DNA from: Myxococcales bacterium
GTDB taxonomy: Bacteria; Myxococcota; Myxococcia; Myxococcales; Myxococcaceae
Reading direction: 5' to 3'
Assembly: GCA_016191815.1 (NCBI GenBank)
Contig: JACPVI010000081.1
Coordinates: forward strand, 154,742-218,741
Length of the DNA: 64,000 nucleotides
In this document: positions 1 to 8,555 of the stretch, in pieces
Layout: each line of letters begins with the position of its first letter
How positions within the stretch are numbered: position 1 is the first letter of the stretch
Translations under genes and position numbers: made by a program
The notes under the pieces: model-generated
The model's input: the letters and a program-made list of their open reading frames with translations, nothing else
What the model was told of the DNA's origin: nothing
Databases searched by the model: none

Positions 1-389
1 ACCCTCGCCTCGACGACTGCGTTCTTCAGCACCTCTTCGCCCTTCTGGTTCTTGGCGCTGATCTCCATCACCAGCTTGCCCCCCTCGGTGCTCGCCACCC
101 GGCCCTCGTAGGTGATGGTGTCATCGACCATCACCGGCTTGGAGAAGCGGACCTTGGCCCGGGTGATGCGGCCGGGGTCTCCGACGAAGTTGACTGCGGC
201 CTCCACCGCCCAGGCCATGGTGCACAGGCCCTGGAGGATGTTGCCTCCGAGCCCGGCCATCATCCCCACCTCCTTGTCGATGTGGATGGGGTTGAAATCG
301 CCCGAGGCGCCCGCGTAGTAGAGGGGCCGATACTTGTCGCACTCGCGGACGTGGCGGAAGGTGTCGCCGACCTTGAATTCCCGTGCCAT
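1..389 (-). CDS. MaoC-type (R)-enoyl-CoA hydratase, 3' end cut by window
   Basis: Reads open from ATG at 389 to the left edge (129 codons), so the C-terminus is missing. It has the hot-dog-fold hydratase signature YAGASGDFNPIHID near residues 25-38, which carries the Asp and His that act as catalytic residues in MaoC/HadB-type dehydratases. Further on are GGNILQGLCTMAW and RFSKPVMVDDTITYEG, both typical of the family. Family members hydrate or dehydrate acyl-CoA or acyl-ACP substrates, in fatty-acid breakdown, mycolate-like synthesis or PHA supply; the substrate cannot be told here. The Shine-Dalgarno is weak. A partner subunit may lie outside the window. MaoC family is well supported, the exact role is not. 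Confidence 0.85.
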   Translation of the reverse strand, partial: MAREFKVGDTFRHVRECDKYRPLYYAGASGDFNPIHIDKEVGMMAGLGGNILQGLCTMAWAVEAAVNFVGDPGRITRAKVRFSKPVMVDDTITYEGRVASTEGGKLVMEISAKNQKGEEVLKNAVVEAR

Positions 390-428
390 GGGCGAGCGGT
401 CTACCCGGCCCGGCCCGACGGTTCAAGT

Positions 429-465
429 CCCCTCTCCCGCGCGCGGCAGAGCGTCAGGGTGAGGG
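429..465. repeat. Dispersed CCCTCTCCC/GGGTGAGGG hairpin repeat, copy 1
   Basis: It has the layout CCTCTCCC, then a GC hairpin (CCGCGCGCGG palindrome flanked by CTCT/AGAG), then CAGGGTGAGGG. It abuts the stop codon of the lipoprotein gene that ends at 466. Similar copies occur at 42523-42552 and 48908-48940, all intergenic. It may act as a transcript-end hairpin. Confidence 0.55.
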
Positions 466-1392
466 CTACTTCGCCCAGCGAACGAAGGTGAACGAGTAAC
501 TTCCGAGCTCCTTCTGCCCGTACAACACAAGGTAGACGGTCTCGTTCGCCTGCAGGTCGAAGTCGATGGTGCCCTGCTGCGCGGTCCACTTGGGCACGTC
601 GGTCTTCCCTCCCGCATAGAGGGAGACCAATGGCGGAGCGGCCTTCGAGGTGTCGAGGCTGAGGCGGTAGTTCTGCCCGGTGGTGCCGGAGAAGGAGAAC
701 CAGTCCTGGTCGCCGGTGTATTCGAAGCGGCCGTTGATGGCCGACTCCGCCTGGCCGTACACCGTGGCGGCGATGGCGGTGGCCTCCTGGGGGCCGTCGC
801 CGTGGTCCTCGAGGCCGGTGGTGGCGAAGGTCATGGTGTAGCCTGCCACGGCCACCGAGGGGTCGAGCGGAGACTGCGACACCCGGAAGTAGTGCGGCGC
901 GGTGGCGCGCGCCTTGACCGCCAGCTGCGCCTTGCCGGTGCGCTCGTCCGAGGCGAGCCACACTCCCCCCTGATCGAACAGGTCGGCGCGGGGGAGGAGC
1001 GCCCCTTCCGGCTTCACGGTGACGACGTAGACGTGCTTCGCGGTGCCGTCGAAGGTGAAGAAGTCGTAGTCGCCGATCGGATCGACCGTCTGGCTCCGCG
1101 GCGCGTCGCCGATCTTCACCGGCTTCGCGCGGGCCATGCAGTCGTCCGGTTCGGCGGTATCGCCAGCGTGCTCGGGGCAGTTGGTGGAGCCGATCGGCTC
1201 GCAGGCGCCGGAGGGCCGGGCCACCAGCCCCTCGCCGCACAGGCACCGCGCGTTGCCGTCTTCGTTCACGCAGCGGGTGCGGCCCAGCTCGGTGCACGGG
1301 CTCTTGCCGCCCAGATTGCACGGGTCGGCCGGCGGCGGCTTCTGGATCACGCAGCCCACCGCCAGCGCCAGTATCAACGCCAGGTTTCTCAT
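466..1392 (-). CDS. Secreted lipoprotein with EGF-like Cys cluster and two PPC-like beta domains
   Basis: 308 aa. The N-terminus is a lipoprotein signal (LAVGC, lipid Cys at 14). A Cys-rich stretch at about 25-75 contains CNLGGKSPC and CRCLCGEG-like spacing and resembles an EGF module. Two similar beta-rich repeats follow, marked by DYDFFTFDGTAK (about 110-125) and DQDWFSFSGTTGQNYRL (about 225-240), each leading into a LFDQGG or LYAGG turn. This looks like paired pre-peptidase C-terminal (PPC) domains, which are usually found on secreted proteases but here stand without a catalytic domain. Probably anchored at the cell surface or periplasmic. The ATG has GAGGGG 4 nt upstream. Function unknown; the domain call is by pattern only. 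Confidence 0.75.
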   Translation of the reverse strand: MRNLALILALAVGCVIQKPPPADPCNLGGKSPCTELGRTRCVNEDGNARCLCGEGLVARPSGACEPIGSTNCPEHAGDTAEPDDCMARAKPVKIGDAPRSQTVDPIGDYDFFTFDGTAKHVYVVTVKPEGALLPRADLFDQGGVWLASDERTGKAQLAVKARATAPHYFRVSQSPLDPSVAVAGYTMTFATTGLEDHGDGPQEATAIAATVYGQAESAINGRFEYTGDQDWFSFSGTTGQNYRLSLDTSKAAPPLVSLYAGGKTDVPKWTAQQGTIDFDLQANETVYLVLYGQKELGSYSFTFVRWAK

Positions 1393-1440
1393 TTTCCCCT
1401 CAGTCTACTTCGGCCTTCCGCTCGCGCGTGGGCTCCTGGC

Positions 1441-2574
1441 TCAGTCGGCCGAACGCGCGGGGCGGTCGAGCGGATCATCCACCTCGTCGGCGGTCTCTCT
1501 CCGCTTGCGGTAGTACTCCTTCACGTAGCCGACCAGCTTGTCGAGGTAGCTCGACAGCGGCGGGCAGCGGATGCCGGTGCCGTCCAACAGCTCCAGGGCG
1601 TTGCGGCAGTTGTAGATGGCGAGGTGGTTCACGTAGTTGATCGCCGCGCGCTGCGGCCGGGCCAGCTTCTCCAGCACCGGCAGCCGGAGCATCACGTCGG
1701 CGGCCTTGGCCGAGAGGGTGAACTTGGGCAGCCGCTTGTGCGCCTTCTCGGCGATCAGCTCGTAGACGCGACGCGCGCTCATCGGGTTGGGGTCCACCAG
1801 GTGCAGCGTGCGTCCGACCGCCCGCTCGTCCTTCGAGATGTGCCACACCGCCGACACCAGATAGTCCACCGGCACCACGTTGAGCGGCGCCACCCCGTTG
1901 CCGGGAAGAGGCAGGGGCATCACCAGCGGCGACATCACCAGGAGGATGCCGAGGTAGTACGGCCCCTCGAAGCGGTCGATCTCCCCGGTGCGCGAGTCGC
2001 CCACCACCGAGCAGGGGCGGTAGATGGTCACCGGCAGGCTGGAGGCGGCCCGCTGCACCAGCTTCTCCGCCTGGAACTTGCTCTCCTCGTAGGGGTTGCG
2101 GAAGGACTGGCCGCAGTCCAGCTCGTCCTCCGCGATCACCCCCACCCTGTCCCCCGACACGTAGCAGGTGGAGAAGTAATTGAGCCGGCGGAGCCGCTCG
2201 CAGTCCTTGGCCAGCTCGAGCACGTTGCGGGTGCCGTCCACGTTGACCCGGAAAGAGGTCTCCTTCGGCGCGCCGAGGTACTGGATGGCGGCGAGGTGGA
2301 AGATGTCCGTCACCGTGCGGCAGAGCCTCTGGTATTCCTCCCCCGAGAGCCCGAGGTGCATGTCGACGATGTCGCCGGTGAGCAGCTCCACCCGCCCGCC
2401 GGGAAGCTTGGAGACGTACCTCCGGGCCTCCTTGAGGAACTTGGGCTGCACGAGCAGGTAGATCCGGCCTGACCGGTCGCGGTCCGCGATGTGCTGCACG
2501 AGCCGCTTCCCGATGAAGCCCGGGTATCCGGTGACGAAGTAGGTGCGGCCGCTCGGCCCTCGCTCCTCGCTCAT
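1441..2574 (-). CDS. SDR-family NAD(P)-dependent reductase (extended, fatty-acyl-CoA-reductase-like)
   Basis: 377 aa. The Rossmann motif TGYPGFIG (15-22) replaces the usual TGxxGxxG. IFHLAA lies near residue 95, and the catalytic YEESK (YxxxK) near 161-165 is followed by an upstream Ser in the STCYVSG segment. This is an extended SDR of the NAD_binding_4/male-sterility group, which includes thioester and fatty-acyl reductases and some epimerase-like enzymes. The substrate is unknown. Its ATG overlaps the coaE stop codon (ATGA at 2571-2574), so it is probably translated by coupling to coaE, although no functional link with CoA synthesis is obvious beyond acyl-CoA chemistry. Confidence 0.8.
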   Translation of the reverse strand: MSEERGPSGRTYFVTGYPGFIGKRLVQHIADRDRSGRIYLLVQPKFLKEARRYVSKLPGGRVELLTGDIVDMHLGLSGEEYQRLCRTVTDIFHLAAIQYLGAPKETSFRVNVDGTRNVLELAKDCERLRRLNYFSTCYVSGDRVGVIAEDELDCGQSFRNPYEESKFQAEKLVQRAASSLPVTIYRPCSVVGDSRTGEIDRFEGPYYLGILLVMSPLVMPLPLPGNGVAPLNVVPVDYLVSAVWHISKDERAVGRTLHLVDPNPMSARRVYELIAEKAHKRLPKFTLSAKAADVMLRLPVLEKLARPQRAAINYVNHLAIYNCRNALELLDGTGIRCPPLSSYLDKLVGYVKEYYRKRRETADEVDDPLDRPARSAD

Positions 2575-3197
2575 CTGTCTCCTCGGAGTGGCTCGAGCTG
2601 GCGCCAGATCTGCTCGACCTGGGCGCGAGTGTGGTCGAGGCTTCGGGAGTTGTCGACCACCCAGGTCGCGACCCTCCGCTTCTCGTCAAGTGGCAGCTGG
2701 GAGGAAAGGCGCGCCTCCGCCTGCTCGCGGCTCAGCCCGTCGCGGCGCATCACCCGCTCGAGCTGCTGCTCGCGCTCCGCCACCACCAGGATCACCCCGT
2801 CCATCCACTCGTGGATGCGGTTCTCGATGAGGAGGGGCGCGTCGTAGATCACCAGCCCGACGCCCCGGGCAGAAAGCTGCCGGATCCTCTCCGCCACCGC
2901 TTCGTGGATCCGCGGGTGGACGATGGCGTTCAAGGCCGCGCGCTCGCGCTCGTCGGCGAACACCCTCTCTCCGAGCTTCTTCCGGTCCAACCGGCCCGAT
3001 TCGTCCACCGTCCCGGGGAAGCGGCGGGCGATCTCCTCCAGCGCGGGCTTGCCGGGCTCGACCACGTCGCGGGCGAGCTGGTCGGCGTCGATCACCTCCG
3101 CGCCCAGCGAGCGCAGCATCGCGCTCACGGTGCTCTTTCCGCTGGCGATGCCGCCGGTGAGGCCGATGAGCCGGGGAAAGCCCGCCTGTGCTCCCAT
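2571..3197 (-). CDS. coaE: Dephospho-CoA kinase
   Basis: 208 aa, normal family length. It phosphorylates the 3'-OH of dephospho-CoA with ATP, the last step of CoA synthesis, in the cytosol. The P-loop is GLTGGIASGKST (residues 12-23), followed by the family motif EVIDADQLARDVV, then the lid and substrate segment IYDAPLLIEN. The C-terminal WVVDNS is also typical. ATG at 3197 is the start; longer in-frame readings upstream would run through the next gene. It sits 5 nt behind the exported-protein gene at 3203-3658 and overlaps the SDR gene by 4 nt, so these three are likely one transcript. Confidence 0.95.
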   Translation of the reverse strand: MGAQAGFPRLIGLTGGIASGKSTVSAMLRSLGAEVIDADQLARDVVEPGKPALEEIARRFPGTVDESGRLDRKKLGERVFADERERAALNAIVHPRIHEAVAERIRQLSARGVGLVIYDAPLLIENRIHEWMDGVILVVAEREQQLERVMRRDGLSREQAEARLSSQLPLDEKRRVATWVVDNSRSLDHTRAQVEQIWRQLEPLRGDR

Positions 3198-3202
3198 CGC
3201 GC

Positions 3203-3658
3203 TCACTTCTTCGCCGGCTGGAAGACGAACGACTGCACCGTCTTGCCGTCCTCGTTGAAGAAGATGGCCAGCCCCAGCGCGGAGTAGAGGAAGTAGGTGC
3301 GCGGGCCGGACGACTTCTTCTGGTAGCACGGCTCCTTCGGAGGCGCTCCCTCGGGGCAGGCGCGGCCGTAGGTGCTCTCGATCGCCTGGCGGCCGATCAA
3401 AGGCGCGGGGAAGACGTCGATCCGGTCCACCAGCTTGGTGGCCAGGTCGACCCGGAACTGGGCCTGCACGGTGCCGCGGATGGCCTGCTTCTGGAGGTAG
3501 GCGAGGATCTCCTTTCCCTCCTTCTTGATCGTCCTGGTGGGTAGGCCGAACTTGAGCACCACGTCGTCCCGGCGGGCGACGCCCGGTTCGATCCCATGCC
3601 ACGGCTTGGCGAGCGCGGCGCCGGAGAAGAGGAGACAGAGCACGCCTACCCATCGCAT
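3203..3658 (-). CDS. Small exported protein, BamE/SmpA-like fold suspected
   Basis: 151 aa with a clear signal peptide (basic start, VLCLLFSGAALA, cleavage near residue 18). The mature start GIEPGVARRDDVVLKFGLP resembles the BamE/SmpA pattern (IxxGMTxxqVxxxlGxP), a small two-layer fold found in outer-membrane assembly proteins and beta-lactamase inhibitor-like proteins. Two Cys (in GRACPEG and PCYQKK) could form a disulfide. ATG at 3658 is preferred to the GTG at 3664 because AGGA sits 7 nt before the ATG. Function unknown; it leads the coaE transcript. Confidence 0.7.
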   Translation of the reverse strand: MRWVGVLCLLFSGAALAKPWHGIEPGVARRDDVVLKFGLPTRTIKKEGKEILAYLQKQAIRGTVQAQFRVDLATKLVDRIDVFPAPLIGRQAIESTYGRACPEGAPPKEPCYQKKSSGPRTYFLYSALGLAIFFNEDGKTVQSFVFQPAKK

Positions 3659-3748
3659 GCCCACGTCCTACCCAATCTCGTGGAGCGGCGACAACTCCGG
3701 GTTTTGCTTGCCCGAGCAGCCGCCTTGGTGGCGTAAGCTCAAGCTCCC

Positions 3749-4219
3749 ATGCGGGCCGGTCTCCTCGCCCTGTCGCTGCTCTGCGGCTCCACCGCCGCGG
3801 CCTACGGCTTCGTCGGCCCGGAGAGCTGCAAGGCCTGCCACCCCGAGGCCTACCAGAAGTGGAAGCAGGCCAAGCACTCCCGCGCCAAGGACTCGCTGTC
3901 GCCCGCACAGCAGAAGGACGCGCGCTGCCTCACCTGCCACTCCCCCGACGAGGCCGACCAGCAAGTGCCCCATGTGAGCTGCGAGACCTGCCACGGCGGA
4001 GGCCAGTACTACTCCGCCCGCTACGTGATGAGAGACCCCGAGCTGGTCCGCCTCGCCGGCCTCGCGGATCCCAGCGAGAAGGCCTGCCGGACCTGCCACG
4101 ACGCGTCCTCCCCCTCGCTCAAGGCCTTCGACTTCGTCGAGAAGCTGAAACTGATCGACCACTGGTCCGCCGAGCGGGAGCGCCGCAAGGCGGCCCGCCC
4201 CACCCCGAAGAAGAAGTGA
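3749..4219 (+). CDS. Exported tetraheme c-type cytochrome
   Basis: 156 aa with an N-terminal signal (MRAGLLALSLLCGSTAAA). Four CxxCH heme sites are visible at residues 27-31, 60-64, 78-82 and 113-117. Additional His residues (for example His43 and His75) could be distal ligands. The spacing and the CETCHGGGQ segment resemble the cytochrome c554/multiheme family. It is expected to carry electrons in the periplasm; the partner is not shown. The C-terminus is very basic (ERRKAARPTPKKK), which may help docking. The stop codon overlaps the GTG of engB (GTGA at 4216-4219), so the two are translationally coupled despite unrelated roles. Confidence 0.9.
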   Translation: MRAGLLALSLLCGSTAAAYGFVGPESCKACHPEAYQKWKQAKHSRAKDSLSPAQQKDARCLTCHSPDEADQQVPHVSCETCHGGGQYYSARYVMRDPELVRLAGLADPSEKACRTCHDASSPSLKAFDFVEKLKLIDHWSAERERRKAARPTPKKK

Positions 4220-4842
4220 TCCAGGTCCTCGACGCGCGATTTGTCTCGAGCGCGGTCGCGCCCGAGGGCTACCCCGGCGCCGACCGCCCCGAGGTCGCCT
4301 TCGTGGGCCGCTCCAACGTGGGCAAGTCTTCGATGATCAACGCCCTCACCGGGCGGAGGAAGCTGGTCCGCGTCTCCAACACCCCCGGCCGCACCCGCAC
4401 CCTCAACTTCTTCGACGTGGAGCTGCGCAGGGACCAATCCCGCTACGCCCTGCGCCTGGCCGACCTCCCCGGCTACGGCTACGCCAAAGCCTCCAAAGCT
4501 GACCGCTCCATCTGGCATCAGATGATCTCCACCTACCTGGAAAAGAGGCAGGCCCTCCGGGCGGTGGTCAGCATCGTGGACGCCGAGGTCGGCCCCACCG
4601 GCGACGATGTGCAAACGCTCGATTATCTTGTGGAAAAGGCGCCGCTCATCCTGGTGGTGGGCACCAAGCTGGACAGGCTTCCGAAGGCCAAGAGAAAGCC
4701 GCGGCTCCAAGAGATCGCCAGCCGGCTCGAGGTGCCCGAGGTGCTTCCCTTCTCGGCCACCGAGAAAACCGGGGTGGAGGAGGTTTGGGCCGCGCTGCTG
4801 GAAGCGGTCTTCCCCGAGGGCGCGCCGGCATCGGTCAGTTGA
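4216..4842 (+). CDS. engB: Ribosome-biogenesis GTPase EngB/YsxC
   Basis: 208 aa, family length. GTPase motifs: G1 GRSNVGKS (31-38), G2 Thr around residue 60 in NTPGRTRTLNFF, G3 DLPGYGYA (83-90), G4 TKLD (about 153) and G5 SATEKTG. EngB is needed for large-subunit assembly in the bacteria studied. The start is GTG at 4216, fused to the cytochrome stop as GTGA; the reading frame is open further upstream, but only through the cytochrome gene in another frame. Confidence 0.93.
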   Translation: MIQVLDARFVSSAVAPEGYPGADRPEVAFVGRSNVGKSSMINALTGRRKLVRVSNTPGRTRTLNFFDVELRRDQSRYALRLADLPGYGYAKASKADRSIWHQMISTYLEKRQALRAVVSIVDAEVGPTGDDVQTLDYLVEKAPLILVVGTKLDRLPKAKRKPRLQEIASRLEVPEVLPFSATEKTGVEEVWAALLEAVFPEGAPASVS

Positions 4843-4878
4843 CCGAGGCAATTCCGAGGGCGGACACTGCGATAACGA

Positions 4879-4900
4879 GAGGGGCCATAGGGGGCCCCTC
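4879..4900 (+). promoter_or_regulatory. Leader hairpin next to the start of the beta-propeller lipoprotein gene
   Basis: Perfect 8-bp inverted repeat GAGGGGCC / GGCCCCTC with a 6-nt loop (ATAGGG). It lies between the engB stop (4842) and the next ATG (4913), and its right edge touches the GAGG that is the likely ribosome-binding site (about 4902-4905). No U-run follows, so it is not a standard terminator. It could be a translation-controlling or transcript-end structure. Confidence 0.4.
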
Positions 4901-4912
4901 CGAGGATTTGTC

Positions 4913-6808
4913 ATGTTCCGCAATCCGCTCCTCGTGCTTGGGCTGGCCGCGCTGGCGGCGGTGGGGTGCAAGTGCAGCTGCGCCCCCTCCACAGAAGTCG
5001 TTCGTGACGGAGGAGGCGGGGGAGGAGGGGCGGGCGGAGGCGCCGGCGGCGCGGGCGGAGGCGCGGGGGGAGGCGGTACCAATTGGGACGGCGGGGACGG
5101 CACCCAGACCACCACCATCGGCCCGGGCCAGTTCACCTTGGATGGCGGGGCGGGCGGGACCGGCGACGGGGTGAAGCTGGATCCAAACGGGCACGTGGTG
5201 CTTAACACCGGCTCGATCGAGTTCCACTTCATGTGGATCGCCAACAACAGCCAGGGGTGGGTCTCGAAGTACGACACCAAGACCGGCAGGGAGGTGGGCC
5301 GGTACTACACGGCGGTGCCGGTGGACGGGCTGGGGCAGGCGAACGGGCTGCGGGCTTTGCCCAGCAACAATCCCAGCCGCACCGCGATCGACCTGTACGG
5401 CGACGTCTGGGTGGCGAACCGGGCGATCGGGCTCCAGGGCTCGGTCACCAAGATCGCCAACGACGTCTCCTCGTGCGTCGATAGGAACAAGGACGGGGCG
5501 ATTCGGACCAGCCGGGACGTGAACGGCGACGGCGCGATCGATCCCGACCCGGGCAAGGGCGAGCTCATCCTGCCGAACAACATGTCCGATCCGCTGGAGT
5601 ACGACGAGTGCGTGCTCTTCTCCACCCCGGTGGGCGGCCCCGGCGGAGGAGTGGCGGCACGGGCGATCGCCATCTCGCAAGGCGCGGAAGGGACCGCCGG
5701 CGACGTGTGGGTGGGCATCTACCGCGAGTCGAGGGTGTACAAGCTGAGCGCGCTCAACGGGAAGGTGGTTCCGGTCAACGCCGCCGGCGACGGCAGCATC
5801 TACCTGAGCCACTGGGCACCAGCGGGGGCCTACGGCGCGGTGGTCGACGGCAAGCAGCGGCTCTGGCTCGTCTACCCGGGGCAGGCGCGGCTGGCGCTGA
5901 TCGACACCGCCACCGGCACCTTGATCAAGGACGGCAACGGCAACCCGCTCGACATCACGCCCCAGGGAGGCCAGGCCTGTGGCTCCTACAGCATCGGCGT
6001 GGACGGCAAGGACCGCGTCTGGCTGCCGGGGTGGACCGCGGGCACGGTGGCCTGCCGGTACGAGCACGGCCCCGGGCTGACCAACAGCATCGGGAGCTGG
6101 ACCTCCTTCACCTACGCCAGCGCGGCCTGCGACACCTCGGCCGGCCTGGGCCGCCCGCGGGGGATCGCGGCGGACGATCAGGGCACCATCTTCATGAGCT
6201 CGGACACCGGGGCGAAGCTCATCAAGTTCGATGCCGAGACCGGGGCGGTAAAGCAGTTCCAGACGCCCACCGGCCCGGTCGACTGCGTGGACGCCACCGA
6301 CGGCCAGACCAGCGGGAGCATCGGCGTGGGGCTCGACAGCGACGGCAACCCCTGGGTGAACAACTGGAGCGGCAACGCGATGCGGATCGAGAAGTCCTCG
6401 GGCGCGGTGCTGCGAACCCCGCAGCAGGCCGCCGGGCTGTACACCTACTCCGACTTCACCGGCTACCAGCTGCGCAAGTTCACCGCTCCGCGGGGCACCT
6501 ACCGGAAGGACATGATGGGTTGCGGGCCGGACACCGAGTGGAGGCAGGTGGTGTGGGACGCGGTCACCCCTCCCAACACCGCGGTCCAGGTGTTCGTGAA
6601 GGTGGGAGCCACGCCGGCCGATCTCGCCAACACCGCCACCCAGCGCTTCGGCCCGTTCACCACTTCGCCGGCGGATCTCAAGGCTGCGGGCGTGCCCAAG
6701 GCGGCCTACTTGCGGGTCGAGTTCGTGCTCTCCTCCAGCGACGGGAAGAACACCCCGGTGCTCAAGAGCTTCAACGTCGTGTGGGGCTGCCAGAGCACCA
6801 TCGGCTGA
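4913..6808 (+). CDS. Lipoprotein with Gly-rich linker and NHL/Vgb-like beta-propeller
   Basis: 631 aa. Lipoprotein signal LAALAAVGC (lipid Cys at 19), then an almost pure Gly/Ala linker at about 33-57. The body has repeated blade-like segments such as DLYGDVWVANRA, AGDVWVGIYRES, KDRVWLPGW and DGNPWVNNW, the pattern of NHL or virginiamycin-lyase-type propellers. Two DxNxDG loops at about 188-210 (DRNKDG, DVNGDG) look like dockerin/EF-hand calcium sites. A Cys pair near the C-terminus may be disulfide-bonded. No catalytic residues are recognised. Start chosen for the signal peptide and the GAGG box. Likely a surface-exposed binding or structural protein. Confidence 0.8.
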   Translation: MFRNPLLVLGLAALAAVGCKCSCAPSTEVVRDGGGGGGGAGGGAGGAGGGAGGGGTNWDGGDGTQTTTIGPGQFTLDGGAGGTGDGVKLDPNGHVVLNTGSIEFHFMWIANNSQGWVSKYDTKTGREVGRYYTAVPVDGLGQANGLRALPSNNPSRTAIDLYGDVWVANRAIGLQGSVTKIANDVSSCVDRNKDGAIRTSRDVNGDGAIDPDPGKGELILPNNMSDPLEYDECVLFSTPVGGPGGGVAARAIAISQGAEGTAGDVWVGIYRESRVYKLSALNGKVVPVNAAGDGSIYLSHWAPAGAYGAVVDGKQRLWLVYPGQARLALIDTATGTLIKDGNGNPLDITPQGGQACGSYSIGVDGKDRVWLPGWTAGTVACRYEHGPGLTNSIGSWTSFTYASAACDTSAGLGRPRGIAADDQGTIFMSSDTGAKLIKFDAETGAVKQFQTPTGPVDCVDATDGQTSGSIGVGLDSDGNPWVNNWSGNAMRIEKSSGAVLRTPQQAAGLYTYSDFTGYQLRKFTAPRGTYRKDMMGCGPDTEWRQVVWDAVTPPNTAVQVFVKVGATPADLANTATQRFGPFTTSPADLKAAGVPKAAYLRVEFVLSSSDGKNTPVLKSFNVVWGCQSTIG

Positions 6809-6851
6809 GCTGAGGTCGATCTCCGCGCGGATCCCTGCTAGTCCCTTCTGC

Positions 6852-8528
6852 GTGGAGACGGGACAGAAGAAGCGGGAAGCTCGACTGGCGCTCACGCGGC
6901 GGCTGATGCAGCTTTCGCCGCGCGCTCGGGCGGACGCGATCGTCGGCAGCGAGGATGCGCGCGCGCTCGTCCGCTCGGTGCCCGAGCACGACCTGTACAC
7001 CACCATCGTCGACGTGGGGTTGGAGGACGCATCGGAGCTGGTCCAGATCGCCTCTCCCGAGCAGTTCCGCGCCTTCGTGGACCTCGCGAGCTGGCGCAAG
7101 GACAAGCTCGACCCGCTGGAGGTCTTGGCCTGGCTCCGGGTCGCGCGGGGAGACGACCGCCAGCAATACCTGGCCAAGCTTCGCCGGGTGGACCTCGAGG
7201 TGCTGGAGCTCGTCTTCCGGGCCCTGACTCACCTCCACGACCTGGAGGAAAACCCCGACGTCAAGCCCGAAGGGGTCGCCTTCCAGACCGCCGAGGGCAA
7301 GTACCTCATGGAGCTGCGCGTGGAGGGGTCGGACATGGTCACTCTTCGCCACCTCGCCGAGGATCTGATCGCCGAAAGCCCGTTCGAAGCGAGCCGGCTC
7401 TTCGAGGCCGTTCGCTGGGAGCTTCCCTCGGAGCTGGAGGAAGCCGCCTACCGCTTCCGCACCGCCCGGCTCGCGGACCTTGGCTTTCCCGAGCACGACG
7501 AGGCGATGAAGCTCTACGGCCGGGTGGACCCCAAGGACTTCGCCCCCGCCGGCTCGGCCCGGTCGGAGTCGGTGGCCGCGGGCGGTGGAGTGGCCCTCAG
7601 GGCGCCCGAGGCGCAGGTGGATTTCGTGGAAGCGGCCTTCCGCGGGCTGGACTCCGAGGAGCGGGAAGGCCTGGAGCAGGAGGTCCGCTACCTGGTGAAC
7701 TGCGCCCTGGTCGCCGAGGGCGCCGAGCCGGGGGATGCGCGGGCGGTGCGACGGGTGAGCGAGATGGCTCGCGACTACCTCGCCTTGGCGCTCGAGCACA
7801 TGTGCGGAGCAGACCCCTCGCAAGCCAGCGCCTGCGTGCGTGAGCATGATCTCAGGCGCATCTTCCAAGTGGGGTTCTCGCTCACTTTGGAGCTCAAGCA
7901 CCGCGCGGACCGGCTCGCCAGCGAGCCGATGGCCCTCTTCGAGGGAAGCTGGCTGCTCTTCGACGGCGAGGCTGCCGCCCTGGCCGCGCTCCGGCGGCGG
8001 AGGCCGGCGCGGGCGCTGAAGGTGGAAGGCGCCGAGCCGGTGACCTTCCGTTCGCGCCGCGAGCTGGCCGAAGCCTACGCGACCCTCGAGCGGGCCGAGG
8101 GGCAGCGGGAGGTCTTCTCGGAGTTGTTCGGGAGCTCGCCCGAAGATGCGGCCCGAACCGCGGCGCGCTTCGCCCAGCCCTTTGCGCAACTGGGTGCGGA
8201 GCGGGTCTTCCATGCGGCGGTCGCGACGGCGGTGCTCGACGCAGAAGCGGAGGCGCGGCCGGTGCCCGAGGTGCGCCTTGTAGAGCTTTGCGAGCGCCTC
8301 TTCGAGGGTAGCCCCGATTCGCCCAGGTTGCGCGAGGGCGCCAGGTCCCGGGCACAGGAGGCCTTCGCGTCGAGGCTTCCGCCCAAGGCGCTCGCCCCCC
8401 TGGAGGCGATGCTCGACCGCTCGCTGGAGAAGCTCCGTTCCGAGATGGCGAGGCCCTTCCTCAAGGAGCGAAGGGTGGACCCGAAGTCGGTGCCGTCGCT
8501 GCCCACTGCGCCTGCGCCGGTGCGGTAA
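6852..8528 (+). CDS. DUF6178-like cytoplasmic protein
   Basis: 558 aa, no signal peptide or membrane segment. Mostly helical, rich in Glu, Arg and Ala. The N-terminal part (ALVRSVPEHDLYTTIVDVGLED, in pieces) and the EGKYLMELRVEG and EALRWELP-like segments fit my recollection of DUF6178, a family found in myxobacteria and related deltaproteobacteria and of unknown function. The start is GTG at 6852, just downstream of the propeller lipoprotein; no strong ribosome-binding site is seen. It might be co-transcribed with the two glycan genes that follow after 27 nt. Family name from memory, to be checked by profile search. Confidence 0.7.
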   Translation: METGQKKREARLALTRRLMQLSPRARADAIVGSEDARALVRSVPEHDLYTTIVDVGLEDASELVQIASPEQFRAFVDLASWRKDKLDPLEVLAWLRVARGDDRQQYLAKLRRVDLEVLELVFRALTHLHDLEENPDVKPEGVAFQTAEGKYLMELRVEGSDMVTLRHLAEDLIAESPFEASRLFEAVRWELPSELEEAAYRFRTARLADLGFPEHDEAMKLYGRVDPKDFAPAGSARSESVAAGGGVALRAPEAQVDFVEAAFRGLDSEEREGLEQEVRYLVNCALVAEGAEPGDARAVRRVSEMARDYLALALEHMCGADPSQASACVREHDLRRIFQVGFSLTLELKHRADRLASEPMALFEGSWLLFDGEAAALAALRRRRPARALKVEGAEPVTFRSRRELAEAYATLERAEGQREVFSELFGSSPEDAARTAARFAQPFAQLGAERVFHAAVATAVLDAEAEARPVPEVRLVELCERLFEGSPDSPRLREGARSRAQEAFASRLPPKALAPLEAMLDRSLEKLRSEMARPFLKERRVDPKSVPSLPTAPAPVR

Positions 8529-8555
8529 CGCTTTCAGCCTTTCCGCCTGTGGACG

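Noticed and set aside
4607..4912. Extension of the beta-propeller lipoprotein upstream of 4913
   Set aside because: It overlaps engB, and the lipoprotein signal starts at 4913 with a GAGG box.
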